The notes under the pieces are model-generated. The model was not told the DNA's origin. It did not search any database and saw only the letters and a program-made list of their open reading frames with translations. The position numbers and the translations under genes were made by a program. A stretch of DNA of 36,764 nucleotides from an uncultured Clostridia bacterium. Lineage in GTDB: Bacteria > Bacillota > Clostridia > Christensenellales > Aristaeellaceae. This document shows, one piece after another, positions 8,885 through 16,655 of this stretch (its first letter is position 1; each line of letters begins with the position of its first letter). The stretch is taken from positions 1 through 36,764 of the forward strand of contig CALGBY010000087.1 in assembly GCA_937886445.1 (NCBI GenBank), given 5' to 3'.

Positions 8885-8921
8885 ATTATAAACCCGTCCC
8901 GGCTTTTTTCAATCGAAAAAA
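8885..8921 (-). promoter_or_regulatory. Promoter and candidate operator of the beta-helix gene
   Basis: TTGAAA (8912-8907), a 16-nt spacer and TATAAT (8890-8885) on the minus strand. A perfect 7-bp inverted repeat with a 4-nt centre (TTTTTTC at 8904-8910, GAAAAAA at 8915-8921) covers the -35, so it is a candidate regulator site. Confidence 0.65.
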
Positions 8922-8964
8922 ACGCTTTTATAATAGAAAAAACACATTTCCGGGGCTGTGCCTG

Positions 8965-10032
8965 TCAGTTTGCCGGGCGGATGCTTTCAAGAAATGCCAT
9001 GCCCTCTTCGGTGGCGTTTACCAAAGCCATATAGGTGGCCTTTTTTGTTACGAAAAACCAGCATTCCATGCGATCCTTCGGCCCGGTGTCCTTCATATGC
9101 AGTTTCAGCACGGCAATGCCGGGGGCAAACAGCTCCACATCATAGCTGTCAAAGTCCCCTTCCTGCAGATAGCCGTCGCTTGACAGCTCGCAGAACGCGA
9201 GGAGCGCGTCATCCGTACCTTTTTCGCCTGTGACGGCTTCAAAATCAAAGCCCATGAACTCGGCACGGATATAGGTAAAGTGATCTGTAAAGCAGTGCCA
9301 GTACATATTTGTAAAGTTACCCGTCAGCACCGGCTCCGCGGGGAAGGAAAATACAAGCGATTTCTTTTTTACCTGCTTCGGCTGCAGCCTTTTTTCTATC
9401 TTCTCCAGATCCTCCCGGGTAGCGGGGCGGAATTCTTCAAGCAGGCTGTTCAGGCGCGCGCCCCTGCTGCCGAACAGCAGCGCCGCCCTTTCGCCGTCCA
9501 AAATGGCTGTGCAGGAATAGGGCTCGTTTCTCCCGTCATTGTAGGTAAAGGCAAAACGGACGGCGGGAAAGGTATCGTCTTCCCCTGCATGGAAAAATTC
9601 CGGCTCTTCCGCCGTGAAGCTGTTTTCATAGGAAAACTCAAGGCAGATCATAGCAAAGTTGAACAGTGCTCTCATGCGTGCGTCAGGGCCTGCTCCCGCC
9701 TCCGGGTGCGCTTCCGCGTATGCGATCATATCGCCGATCTCGGCGAGGTGTACCTGCACTTCGCTGCTGTCGCCGAAGGAGATCAGCTGAAGCTTGTTTT
9801 TCCAGCCGCCGTACAGACCTGTTTCCGAAAGCACGGCGGCGTCCGTGGGCAGATCTGCGTCAAACGCTCTCATGCTGAGACCGTCCAGTGTGAAGGCGAT
9901 ATTTCCGTAAAGGGAACGGAAGGCGTCAAACAGTACGGTGTTTGCCTGATCCTCCGCGCGGGCGTAGAAAACGGAGAATGTGAGGGCCAGTATCGCCGCG
10001 AGGCAAAGGAGGCGCTTTATTGTTGTATTCAT
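8965..10032 (-). CDS. Secreted protein of unknown function
   Basis: Not recognised. The 355-aa product has a clear signal peptide (residues 1-26: basic start, LLCLAAILALTFSVF core, ARA cleavage site) and no lipobox, so it is exported or membrane-tethered early. The mature part is acidic and globular, with regions such as FAMICLEFSYENSF and CWFFVTKKATYMALVNA. The latter resembles small domains that measure or bind something rather than a known enzyme motif. SD is AAAGGGG 5 nt from ATG. It has its own promoter; no terminator is obvious before the beta-helix promoter, so some read-through is possible. Confidence 0.75.
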   Translation of the reverse strand: MNTTIKRLLCLAAILALTFSVFYARAEDQANTVLFDAFRSLYGNIAFTLDGLSMRAFDADLPTDAAVLSETGLYGGWKNKLQLISFGDSSEVQVHLAEIGDMIAYAEAHPEAGAGPDARMRALFNFAMICLEFSYENSFTAEEPEFFHAGEDDTFPAVRFAFTYNDGRNEPYSCTAILDGERAALLFGSRGARLNSLLEEFRPATREDLEKIEKRLQPKQVKKKSLVFSFPAEPVLTGNFTNMYWHCFTDHFTYIRAEFMGFDFEAVTGEKGTDDALLAFCELSSDGYLQEGDFDSYDVELFAPGIAVLKLHMKDTGPKDRMECWFFVTKKATYMALVNATEEGMAFLESIRPAN

Positions 10033-10074
10033 ATGGTTCCCCTTTCTTTTTTGTCTCGGTTACTTCCGCCTGTC

Positions 10075-10104
10075 ATTATACACAAAACGCGGTGCGCTTT
10101 TGAA
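10075..10104 (-). promoter_or_regulatory. Probable promoter of the secreted unknown protein
   Basis: TTCAAA (10104-10099), an 18-nt spacer and TATAAT (10080-10075), about 45 nt upstream of the start codon. The -35 is weak. Confidence 0.6.
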
Positions 10105-10152
10105 TCCCTCCGGTAAAAATTTACATTTGCTCAAAACAGGACTGCCGCGGAA

Positions 10153-10203
10153 AAACTATGCTCCCCTGCGGAAGACACTGATAGATCTTTCGCGGGGGAG
10201 CAT
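10153..10203 (-). terminator. Probable terminator of the ABC exporter operon
   Basis: A 13-bp near-perfect inverted repeat (10158-10170 with 10191-10203) with a 20-nt loop is followed on the minus strand by AGTTTTTCC. It lies about 105 nt after the permease stop; the 10204-10307 stretch between shows no gene. Confidence 0.65.
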
Positions 10204-10307
10204 ATTCAATGGAAACAGCAGAGATCGGGAAACAGGCGGATAACAATGTGCTGAGGAAAAATCCGATCGCATCATCCTCTGACGCCGCCCGGCGGCTCCC
10301 TTTGGCC

Positions 10308-12146
10308 TTACAGCCTGCTGATGTACTTATTTGCCCGCTTCGCAAGGCTTCTGTCCGTAAGGAAGGCGATGAGCGCTTCCAGCGCGAGCATCAGTAAAGC
10401 GCCGAGAGGATGAATGGAAGGGGCAGACGGTTTATCGGCGCCGATCCCCAGCAGGACCGGCAGCGCCGGCAGCATGGTGCCGAGCAGCGAAAACACGAAG
10501 CAGCATATCAGCCCGATGAAAAACACGATGAGCCCGAAGCCGTTCTTTTTGCTGAGAACAGCCGCGCTTTCCCAGTTCAGATCCGGCTTTTTCAGGCCGT
10601 GTGAAACCATGATATTATCCAGAATGAACACGCACAGCGCGTCCGCGATCGCGGCAAAGGGAATCAGCAGGAGGGGATAGGTGAGCACTGTGCCTTCTTC
10701 CTCCGTTATGATACCGCTTGGAAGGATGATCTTCAGCACGATGGCGATAATCAGCGTATATACGGCGCCGGGGATCAGATTGATCACGAACGCCGCGTCG
10801 CGTTTGGCACGCACCTGCTCACTGTAGCGGATGGGGAGCTGCTTCATGATCTGTACGGAGCGGCCTTCTCTTGAAATGCTGTGCTGCGCGATGTTGGAAA
10901 AACCCACCGCGAAGAAGGCCGGGAGCAGCGCGATAAAGAACGCCGATACCGCGGAGGACAGCGTGAGCCGTGGCAGCATGCCTGTCCAGAAGGACGCGGA
11001 ATCGCCTTCGCCCATCAGCATGGGCAAAAGCATCAGCAGCGGCCACAGAAAGCTCATCAGCCAGCCGTTCAGCATATAGGCGGGCTCACGCAGCACGGAT
11101 CTGAGCTCCTTTTTCACAAGCGCCGTGTGCAGCCTGCTTCCGTGAGAGGATCTTTCTATGGTGTCCGCCTTCATGGCGGAGGTCTTCGCGGAGCCGTTGA
11201 TCATCTGCAGCGCGCCCTTCAGATACAGCGCTTTTTCAAGCAGGCAGAAGACGCCTGCCAGCCCCAGCGTGACCAGCACGGTGTAAAGAAGGTACATAAG
11301 CCCTTCTCCGAACTGGAAGCGCGCGGCAAAGGGCGCTGCCGGGATGATCCAGGACAGCCCCTGTATGCTGCTCACAAAGCCCTTTACGCTTTCCTCCGTA
11401 ACGGACAGGTTGTTCCGGCTGCTGAGTAGGTTCACGCCGATGATCAGCACCAGCGTTGCGATCACGCCGATCACTACACGGTTGTCCTTGCTGCGGATGC
11501 CCCTGAACAGTGTCATGATAAGGATCGTGACGGCACCGGATATCGCCACAGCGACCGGCGGCAGCACGAGCAGCGCGAGCAGCATGCCCGGGATGAACGC
11601 CGCGCCGGGGATGCCTGCCGCGATGATATAGCCTGCGCCCAGCGGGATCACCGTGCAGGCGGAGGCGAGCAGACGGTACAGCAGGCAGTTGAGCATACGG
11701 GCGGCAACGATCTGTGAAGAGGAGAAAGGCATGGAAAACAGCACATGCAGGTCGTCGGACATATACAGCAGGCTGATCAGCCCGGGTACGGCTGTGATGA
11801 TCATGATCAGCGCCGTAACCATATAGATCAGGCTGAAAACAGTCTCCGCGAACGCCGGCTCCGGCTTATCGCTCCGCTCTGCGTCGGAGGACGGAGCGGA
11901 TAACTGTTCGGATAAAATGATCTCCGTACTTTCGGCCGCGTTTTCGGCAGTTTCTCCGCCGACCGCGGAAAGTGTTTTTGCCGTGCTGTCCGCGAGGCCT
12001 GTCAGCCATCCGGCCCCTGCCATGCAGAACGCGAATATCACAGCCAGGACCGCCGCGATGATCTGCTCCGCGCGCACGGAGGAGCGGTTTTCGCCGGTGG
12101 ACGAGCATTTGCGCAGCACGCGGGCCAACAGCAATGTTTTACGCAT
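10308..12146 (-). CDS. ABC exporter, membrane subunit
   Basis: A 612-aa membrane protein with about 12 hydrophobic segments in two blocks separated by a soluble stretch (around SAKTSAMKADTIERSSHG), as in large ABC-2/ABC exporter permeases of Firmicutes. It ends in basic residues (RSLAKRANKYISRL). Its 5' end overlaps the ATPase gene by 8 nt, giving translational coupling and a stable two-subunit transporter. The cargo cannot be inferred; relatives in Clostridia are mostly uncharacterised exporters. Confidence 0.85.
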   Translation of the reverse strand: MRKTLLLARVLRKCSSTGENRSSVRAEQIIAAVLAVIFAFCMAGAGWLTGLADSTAKTLSAVGGETAENAAESTEIILSEQLSAPSSDAERSDKPEPAFAETVFSLIYMVTALIMIITAVPGLISLLYMSDDLHVLFSMPFSSSQIVAARMLNCLLYRLLASACTVIPLGAGYIIAAGIPGAAFIPGMLLALLVLPPVAVAISGAVTILIMTLFRGIRSKDNRVVIGVIATLVLIIGVNLLSSRNNLSVTEESVKGFVSSIQGLSWIIPAAPFAARFQFGEGLMYLLYTVLVTLGLAGVFCLLEKALYLKGALQMINGSAKTSAMKADTIERSSHGSRLHTALVKKELRSVLREPAYMLNGWLMSFLWPLLMLLPMLMGEGDSASFWTGMLPRLTLSSAVSAFFIALLPAFFAVGFSNIAQHSISREGRSVQIMKQLPIRYSEQVRAKRDAAFVINLIPGAVYTLIIAIVLKIILPSGIITEEEGTVLTYPLLLIPFAAIADALCVFILDNIMVSHGLKKPDLNWESAAVLSKKNGFGLIVFFIGLICCFVFSLLGTMLPALPVLLGIGADKPSAPSIHPLGALLMLALEALIAFLTDRSLAKRANKYISRL

Positions 12147-12915
12147 CAGCCTTTACCGCCTTCTGTTCAGCTTCGTTCTTACCCGCGTCTTCCTGGCGCA
12201 CACCGGTCAGCTTCAGGAATATCTCTTCAAGGGAGGCTTCGCTGCCGTTTTGCGCCTTCAATTCGTCCAGACTGCCGGAAAACACGATCTCGCCGCGCCG
12301 GATGATCACCACCCGGTCACACAGCTTTTCCGCCACCTCCAGCACATGGGTGGAAAACAGTACGCTGTTGCCGCTTTTTACATGCTCGCGCATCATTTCC
12401 TTCAGCTCAAAGGCGCTTTGCGGGTCCAGCCCCAGCATGGGCTCATCCAGGATCAGCACGGAGGGCCTGTGGATCAGCGCGCCCATCACCATCAGCTTTT
12501 GGCGCATGCCGTGTGAATAGGAGAGGATGGTGCCGTTCAGCGCGTCCAGAATGCCGAAGCGCCTCGCGTATTCCTCAATAAAGGCCTTTCTTTCCTCAGC
12601 CGGAACACCGTATATATCTCCCATGAAATTCAGGTATTCGATGCCCTTGAGACGCAGAAAATGATCGGGCGAATCAGATACATAGCCGAACTGCTTTTTC
12701 GCTTCCAGCGGGTGCTTCGCGATATCTATGCCGTTCAGCTCCACACTGCCCGAGGTGGGGGGGAGCACGCCGGTGATCATTTTGAGATGGGTGGTCTTTC
12801 CTGCGCCGTTAGGGCCGATAAAGCCGGTGATCTTACCGTCCTCGGCCGTCCAGGTGCAGTGGTTCACAGCGGGATTTCCCGAAAAAACCTTGCAGAGATC
12901 ATTGACACGGATCAT
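12139..12915 (-). CDS. ABC exporter, ATP-binding subunit
   Basis: A 258-aa ATPase driving the permease encoded next to it. Walker A is GPNGAGKTT (34-42); the signature is YSHGMRQKL, a known LSGGQ variant of this exporter class; Walker B is VLILDEP and the H-loop STH. The C-terminal tail is charged and Lys/Glu-rich. A longer start at 12936 has no SD, while the chosen ATG has AGAGG 6 nt upstream and starts the family consensus (MIRVNDLCKVF). The gene follows the small membrane protein gene after a terminator-like hairpin. Confidence 0.92.
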   Translation of the reverse strand: MIRVNDLCKVFSGNPAVNHCTWTAEDGKITGFIGPNGAGKTTHLKMITGVLPPTSGSVELNGIDIAKHPLEAKKQFGYVSDSPDHFLRLKGIEYLNFMGDIYGVPAEERKAFIEEYARRFGILDALNGTILSYSHGMRQKLMVMGALIHRPSVLILDEPMLGLDPQSAFELKEMMREHVKSGNSVLFSTHVLEVAEKLCDRVVIIRRGEIVFSGSLDELKAQNGSEASLEEIFLKLTGVRQEDAGKNEAEQKAVKADA

Positions 12916-12959
12916 GGCTTGCCTCTTTCCGGGCATCTGCGCCCGCTGAAATCGAAATC

Positions 12960-12988
12960 ATAAAAGCGGCGGCACAGACCGCTGCTTT
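12960..12988 (-). terminator. Terminator-like hairpin after the small membrane protein gene
   Basis: Arms 12963-12972 and 12979-12988 pair over 10 positions (one mismatch on the minus-strand RNA) with a 6-nt loop, then TTTTATG. It lies 10 nt after the stop. It may be leaky, since no separate promoter for the ABC exporter pair was found in the short gap. Confidence 0.6.
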
Positions 12989-12997
12989 GAAACAGGT

Positions 12998-13399
12998 TCA
13001 CTTCTTTTTGAGCTTGATCTGGGTAAGCACCAGATTGAGCACGAAAATCAACACGGCGGCGCCTACAAAGGCCCACTTGACCCAACCTGCCGCGCCTTCA
13101 AGGATCCATCCCTTGTCTGTCGCGTAATAGCCGATCACCATCAGGCCGCACAGCAGGAACATCAGTCCGTAAAGGCGGGCAAAGCCGTTTCTGCTTTCCT
13201 CAGTGTATTTCTCGTAATCCTTTCCGGTCAGTTTTCCGGTAAAAAGAGGGATGACACCGGTCAAAAGGATGCCGATACCGATCAGGGCGGGAAGATGATC
13301 GATAACGCCGGACAGGGCGCCGGCCATGATGCCGCCTTTATTCACGGCAGTTTCCGCCTCGGCGATCGCCCCGGGCAGCAGGATGGATAGAATGTTCAT
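12998..13399 (-). CDS. Small membrane protein of unknown function
   Basis: A 133-aa protein with three or four membrane helices: LPALIGIGILLTGVIPLF, LYGLMFLLCGLMVIGYY and WAFVGAAVLIFVLNLVL. The stretch KDYEKYTEESRNGFARL between helices recalls DUF3784-like small membrane proteins, a weak similarity only. The start is placed at the ATG (13397-13399) with GGAG 7 nt upstream; an earlier in-frame Met at 13438 lacks an SD and lies in the promoter. It precedes the ABC exporter operon. Confidence 0.7.
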   Translation of the reverse strand: MNILSILLPGAIAEAETAVNKGGIMAGALSGVIDHLPALIGIGILLTGVIPLFTGKLTGKDYEKYTEESRNGFARLYGLMFLLCGLMVIGYYATDKGWILEGAAGWVKWAFVGAAVLIFVLNLVLTQIKLKKK

Positions 13400-13436
13400 A
13401 CTGTTTCTCCTTTTCATCTGCATTGATATTTGCTTC

Positions 13437-13466
13437 ATTATACATTGCCGCGGCGGGTGCTGTCAA
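13437..13466 (-). promoter_or_regulatory. Promoter of the small membrane protein gene
   Basis: TTGACA (13466-13461), an 18-nt spacer and TATAAT (13442-13437) on the minus strand. It may also drive the downstream ABC exporter pair by read-through. Confidence 0.8.
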
Positions 13467-13529
13467 TCTTGTTTACGGCTGTGTACAGCGTAAAACGGGA
13501 AAAACGGCAGAGTAATATGTGATTTGTAT

Positions 13530-13557
13530 TTGATTTTGAGCATATATAGGGTATAAT
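13530..13557 (+). promoter_or_regulatory. Promoter of the GH5 gene
   Basis: TTGATT (13530-13535), a 16-nt spacer and TATAAT (13552-13557), about 44 nt upstream of the GH5 start codon. Confidence 0.75.
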
Positions 13558-13600
13558 AACATTGGTTCCGACAGACGGAGAATACAGGAGGTGCTTTGAA

Positions 13601-14779
13601 ATGATCAGAATATCTGCTGCTCTGCTTACCTTTCTGCTTTGCTTTACCGCGTTTTGCGGCGCGCTGGCGGAGATCCCGTCCTTTACTTTGAAAACCGATT
13701 TTGATATCCCCGATACCGAGGCCATGGCTTTTGTGAAAAGTATGGGTGTGGGCTGGAACCTGGGCAACACCTTTGACGCCAGCGACTGCGGCTGGATCAG
13801 CCGGGAACTGGAATATGAGCGGGCATGGAACGGGGCTATGACCACCTATGAGGACATTGCTGCCCTGAAGGAAGCGGGCTTCAGCACCATCCGCATTCCC
13901 ATCAGCTGGCATAACCATGTGAGCGGCGATGATTTTACCATCAGCAAGGCCTGGCTGGACCGCGTACAGGAGGTGGCGGACTGGGCTATCGGGCTGGATA
14001 TGCATGTGATCATCAATACGCACCACGACATGGACAAAAATTACTGCTATCCGGACAGCGAGCACTATGAGCTGAGCGAGCGCTATATCCGGTCCATCTG
14101 GAGCCAGCTGGCGGATCGGTTCAGGGATTATGACGCGCGTCTGATCTTTGAAAGCATGAATGAGCCGCGGCTCAAGGATACCGGCTTTGAATGGAATTTT
14201 TCAAAGATCCAGCCTGATTGCAAGGATGCCGCGGATTGTATCAACCGCCTGAATCAGGCCTTTGTGGATACGGTGCGCGCCTCCGGCGGCAATAACGCGG
14301 ACCGCTACCTGATGGTGCCCGGATATGCTGCCGCTCCCGCCAATGTGATGAACGAGCTTTTCGTGATCCCCGAAGACACGGCCGATCACAGGATCATTAT
14401 TTCCGTCCACGCCTACACGCCCTATGACTTTGCCCTGGCTGCCGGCGGAAAGACCGCCTTCAGCCCTGCCAACACCAACCAGACCGGCGAGATCGGCTCC
14501 TTTATGAATCTGCTGTTCAACCGCTATGTGAAATACGGCACGCCTGTGGTGATCGGCGAATTCGGCGCCCGGGACAAGGATAACCTGCAGGACCGCGTCA
14601 ATTTTGCCGCCTATTACACGGCTTCCGCCCATGTGCGCGGCATGGCCTGCTGCTGGTGGGATAACGGTGCCTTCAGCGGCACCGGCGAGCTGTTCGGCCT
14701 GCTGAAGCGGCTTACCGCCCAGTGGGTGTATCCCGAGATCGTGGATGCCATCATGTACGGGGCGCATTACGGAGATTAA
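13601..14779 (+). CDS. Secreted GH5 endoglucanase-type glycoside hydrolase
   Basis: A 392-aa glycoside hydrolase family 5 enzyme for beta-glucan or related plant polysaccharide outside the cell. A signal peptide covers about residues 1-23 (ALA cleavage). GWNLGNTFDA (51-60), INTHHDM, FESMNEP with acid/base E188, the HAY motif (SVHAYTP) and VIGEFGA with nucleophile E320 are all in place. The pattern, with a late CCWWDNG, resembles subfamily GH5_4. No carbohydrate-binding or dockerin module is present. AGGAGG lies 9 nt before the chosen ATG; an earlier in-frame start at 13562 overlaps the promoter and is rejected. The stop codon is formed by the first three bases of an inverted-repeat element. 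Confidence 0.94.
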   Translation: MIRISAALLTFLLCFTAFCGALAEIPSFTLKTDFDIPDTEAMAFVKSMGVGWNLGNTFDASDCGWISRELEYERAWNGAMTTYEDIAALKEAGFSTIRIPISWHNHVSGDDFTISKAWLDRVQEVADWAIGLDMHVIINTHHDMDKNYCYPDSEHYELSERYIRSIWSQLADRFRDYDARLIFESMNEPRLKDTGFEWNFSKIQPDCKDAADCINRLNQAFVDTVRASGGNNADRYLMVPGYAAAPANVMNELFVIPEDTADHRIIISVHAYTPYDFALAAGGKTAFSPANTNQTGEIGSFMNLLFNRYVKYGTPVVIGEFGARDKDNLQDRVNFAAYYTASAHVRGMACCWWDNGAFSGTGELFGLLKRLTAQWVYPEIVDAIMYGAHYGD

Positions 14780-14942
14780 GGCAATACCGCACAATTCGTC
14801 AGCACGCTGAACGGTGTCTTTTCCAACATCTTCATCTTGCAGAAATTTCGATTTACATTCAGTAAACCTTCAATTTCTGCAAGCGAATCTGTTGAAAAAT
14901 TCACTCGCCATCGTACTAACTCATTTGTGCGGTATTGCCTTA
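14777..14942. repeat. Inverted-repeat (MITE/REP-like) element, copy 1
   Basis: Perfect 18-bp terminal inverted repeats (14777-14794, TAAGGCAATACCGCACAA, and its complement at 14925-14942) enclose about 130 nt. Inside is a further 12-bp inverted repeat, CTTGCAGAAATT with AATTTCTGCAAG. No coding sequence is seen. The left end supplies the GH5 stop codon. The ends are related to those of the element at 18324-18488. Confidence 0.8.
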
Positions 14943-14958
14943 AGCGCTCAGCGCTTGC

Positions 14959-14984
14959 AAAAAAGGAACGGGCGTAACCGTTCC
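14959..14984 (-). terminator. Intrinsic terminator facing the minus strand
   Basis: A perfect 7-bp stem (14965-14971 with 14978-14984), a 6-nt loop and TTTTTT on the minus strand. It would stop antisense transcription from the right before it enters the repeat and GH5. A small palindrome AAGCGCTCAGCGCTT (14942-14956) follows. Confidence 0.65.
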
Positions 14985-14987
14985 AGA

Positions 14988-15066
14988 CTGCTGACGAACC
15001 CCATCTTCTGTTTCGAGGATGGGGTTCGTCAGCAGTTTGAGGGGGTGTTTTCACAGCCCCTTTTTG
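14988..15066 (+). terminator. Long hairpin plus terminator downstream of GH5
   Basis: A perfect 18-bp stem (14988-15005 with 15018-15035, 12-nt loop) is followed by a second short stem (GGGG at 15042-15045 with CCCC at 15057-15060) and TTTTT. Together they are the likely end of the GH5 transcript. The sequence TTCGTCAGCA occurs both in this stem and in the preceding element, so the two may form one composite repeat. Confidence 0.65.
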
Positions 15067-15417
15067 TGTGTTTGTGTTCGGAAAATAAGGATTTTCTCAG
15101 GATGATTTAAAGTACAGTTTAAATTATCCATATTTTCTGCGTGATTTGTTCTGCTTCTATGTGAAAAACGCTGTGTCCTGCCCCTCTTCACAGTATATTC
15201 GCCGGGATCAGATCATATGGCTTGATCCTCCATGGTTATTTTCATACCTGCCGTTTTGCTGCTGAACGGGCAGACAGAAGTATCTCCGGAAACGGCCGGA
15301 TCCAAATGAAAACGCGTTGTACGCGAAGCAGTATACTCTGAAACAGATCGCTTCATATCTGTTTCCGGTATGGTTTATACAGAAGCATGTGTGTCTTCAC
15401 GGAATATTTTGATCATC
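15067..15417. other. Intergenic region without a recognisable gene
   Basis: No open frame with coding character is seen. It is AT-richer than its surroundings and holds several short dyads: TTTAAA-N6-TTTAAA near 15106-15123, a GGATCA/TGATCC type dyad near 15209-15234, and a perfect 9-bp inverted repeat (15340-15348 with 15357-15365) 53 nt past the stop of the next minus-strand gene, without a U-tract. Confidence 0.6.
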
Positions 15418-15693
15418 TCAGGTCGCCAGCACATAGATCACAAAGGCGGCGATGGCGGCAGCCAGCGAGAAGCACACGATCGTGAGCGTGCGCAGCGATT
15501 TTTTGCTTTTGAGATGCGCGAGGGCGGCGTCTGCCAGAACGAGCAGTTCCTCCTCCTCTTCACTCCGGTCCTCCCGGGCTTCCAGCATGGCGCGGATCTC
15601 CGTGATCACCTCCGGCTTTTCCGCCTTGATGATCTGCTGCCGAAGCTCGGGCAGGGTCGCACGCATGATCTCTTCCCTGATCGTGTTTTCCAT
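15418..15693 (-). CDS. Small tail-anchored protein of unknown function
   Basis: Not recognised. The 91-aa product has a charged, helical, Glu-rich N-terminal two-thirds (EKPEVITEIRAMLEAREDRS, then EEEEELLVLA) and one C-terminal membrane helix (LTIVCFSLAAAIAAFVIYVL), so it probably sits in the membrane with a cytoplasmic coiled-coil-like head. GGAG lies 8 nt before ATG, supporting a real gene. It follows the next membrane protein gene on the same strand by 84 nt. Confidence 0.65.
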   Translation of the reverse strand: MENTIREEIMRATLPELRQQIIKAEKPEVITEIRAMLEAREDRSEEEEELLVLADAALAHLKSKKSLRTLTIVCFSLAAAIAAFVIYVLAT

Positions 15694-15777
15694 AGCGGTA
15701 TCTCCATTCTTTTGGGTTCGCGGCCGGGTGCATCCCGGCCTTTTGCTTATCCGGGCAGGCAGATTTGGATCACCCGG

Positions 15778-16431
15778 TCATTCGTCCTTTTCGCCGAGGG
15801 AGGTCATCTGATTTTTGCGGTGCACATAGTATACGGTGGTAAAGCCCGCCATCAGCAGATCGGCAAACAGCTGCACAAGATAGGGGAAGGAAAAATGTGT
15901 GAACATCAGGATGATCAAAAGCAGTGTCTGAACGAGATAGGTGAGCTGCACCAGCAGCGCCCCCAACCGTTTTCTGCGGATCAGCAGCAGGGCGGCGGCT
16001 CCCTCGGCAAGGCACAGAACAACGCGCAGAATACCGTCCGCCGCAAAGCTGCCTGTCACGCTCATGCCCAGCACGGCGGGCAGAGAAGAGCATACCACAC
16101 CGTCCGCGGCGCTCAGCAGAATGATCCTTCCCAGCACGCTGTTTACCTCGGGGGCAATGCTGCCTCCCTTACGGGGAAGCTGTTTGCTGGTATTGCAGGT
16201 AAAGAAGGGCACCGCGACATTCTCTTTCAGATTGTCATTCAGCCTGAGCACATCGTCCGTCAGCGTTTCATAGGCGGGGTTTGCCATTTCCTGCGGGCGG
16301 GAAAAGCATTGCACGGCGGAAAGCAGATTTCCGGCGACGCTCAGCCACAGCAGAAAATAGCACAGAAACCGGTGAAACACCATGTTCCGTTTGGGCTCCT
16401 CGGGCAGCTCTCCCGCATTCGCCGGCTCCAT
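15778..16431 (-). CDS. Multi-pass membrane protein of unknown function
   Basis: Not recognised. The 217-aa product has about five hydrophobic helices (FLCYFLLWLSVAGNLLSAV, the segment around IILLSAADGVVCSSLPAVLG, ILRVVLCLAEGAAALLLI, LVQLTYLVQTLLLIILMF and FADLLMAGFTTVYYVH), with a soluble loop between helices 1 and 2. The SD (GAAGGGACGG) is weak and distant. A -10-like TATAAT lies about 45 nt upstream. Probably co-transcribed with the small tail-anchored protein gene that follows. Confidence 0.65.
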   Translation of the reverse strand: MEPANAGELPEEPKRNMVFHRFLCYFLLWLSVAGNLLSAVQCFSRPQEMANPAYETLTDDVLRLNDNLKENVAVPFFTCNTSKQLPRKGGSIAPEVNSVLGRIILLSAADGVVCSSLPAVLGMSVTGSFAADGILRVVLCLAEGAAALLLIRRKRLGALLVQLTYLVQTLLLIILMFTHFSFPYLVQLFADLLMAGFTTVYYVHRKNQMTSLGEKDE

Positions 16432-16472
16432 ACGCGCACCGTCCCTTCTGTCAACTGTCTTTTTGTGAGAGG

Positions 16473-16502
16473 ATTATACCATAAGGCGGGCGGCAAAAGC
16501 AA
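16473..16502 (-). promoter_or_regulatory. Possible promoter of the multi-pass membrane protein gene
   Basis: TTGCTT (16502-16497), an 18-nt spacer and a perfect TATAAT (16478-16473) on the minus strand. The -35 is weak. Confidence 0.5.
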
Positions 16503-16572
16503 TACAGACCGGACGCGCTTTGTATTTGTTGTGGTTTTGCCGTGATTTTGTCAAAAAACAGAACTTGCGGCA

Positions 16573-16631
16573 TTGACAAAACCCTGCGATAAAGGTATCA
16601 TTTATTCGGTCAAAATTGGCCGCTTACCGAA
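16573..16631 (+). promoter_or_regulatory. Promoter of pckA with a downstream inverted repeat
   Basis: TTGACA (16573-16578), a 17-nt spacer and TATCAT (16596-16601). An inverted repeat TTCGGT (16605-16610) / ACCGAA (16626-16631) covers the probable start site and is a candidate operator or 5' hairpin. No known regulator motif was recognised in it. Confidence 0.75.
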
Positions 16632-16655
16632 CGGAATGAAAAGAGGTATGAACAA

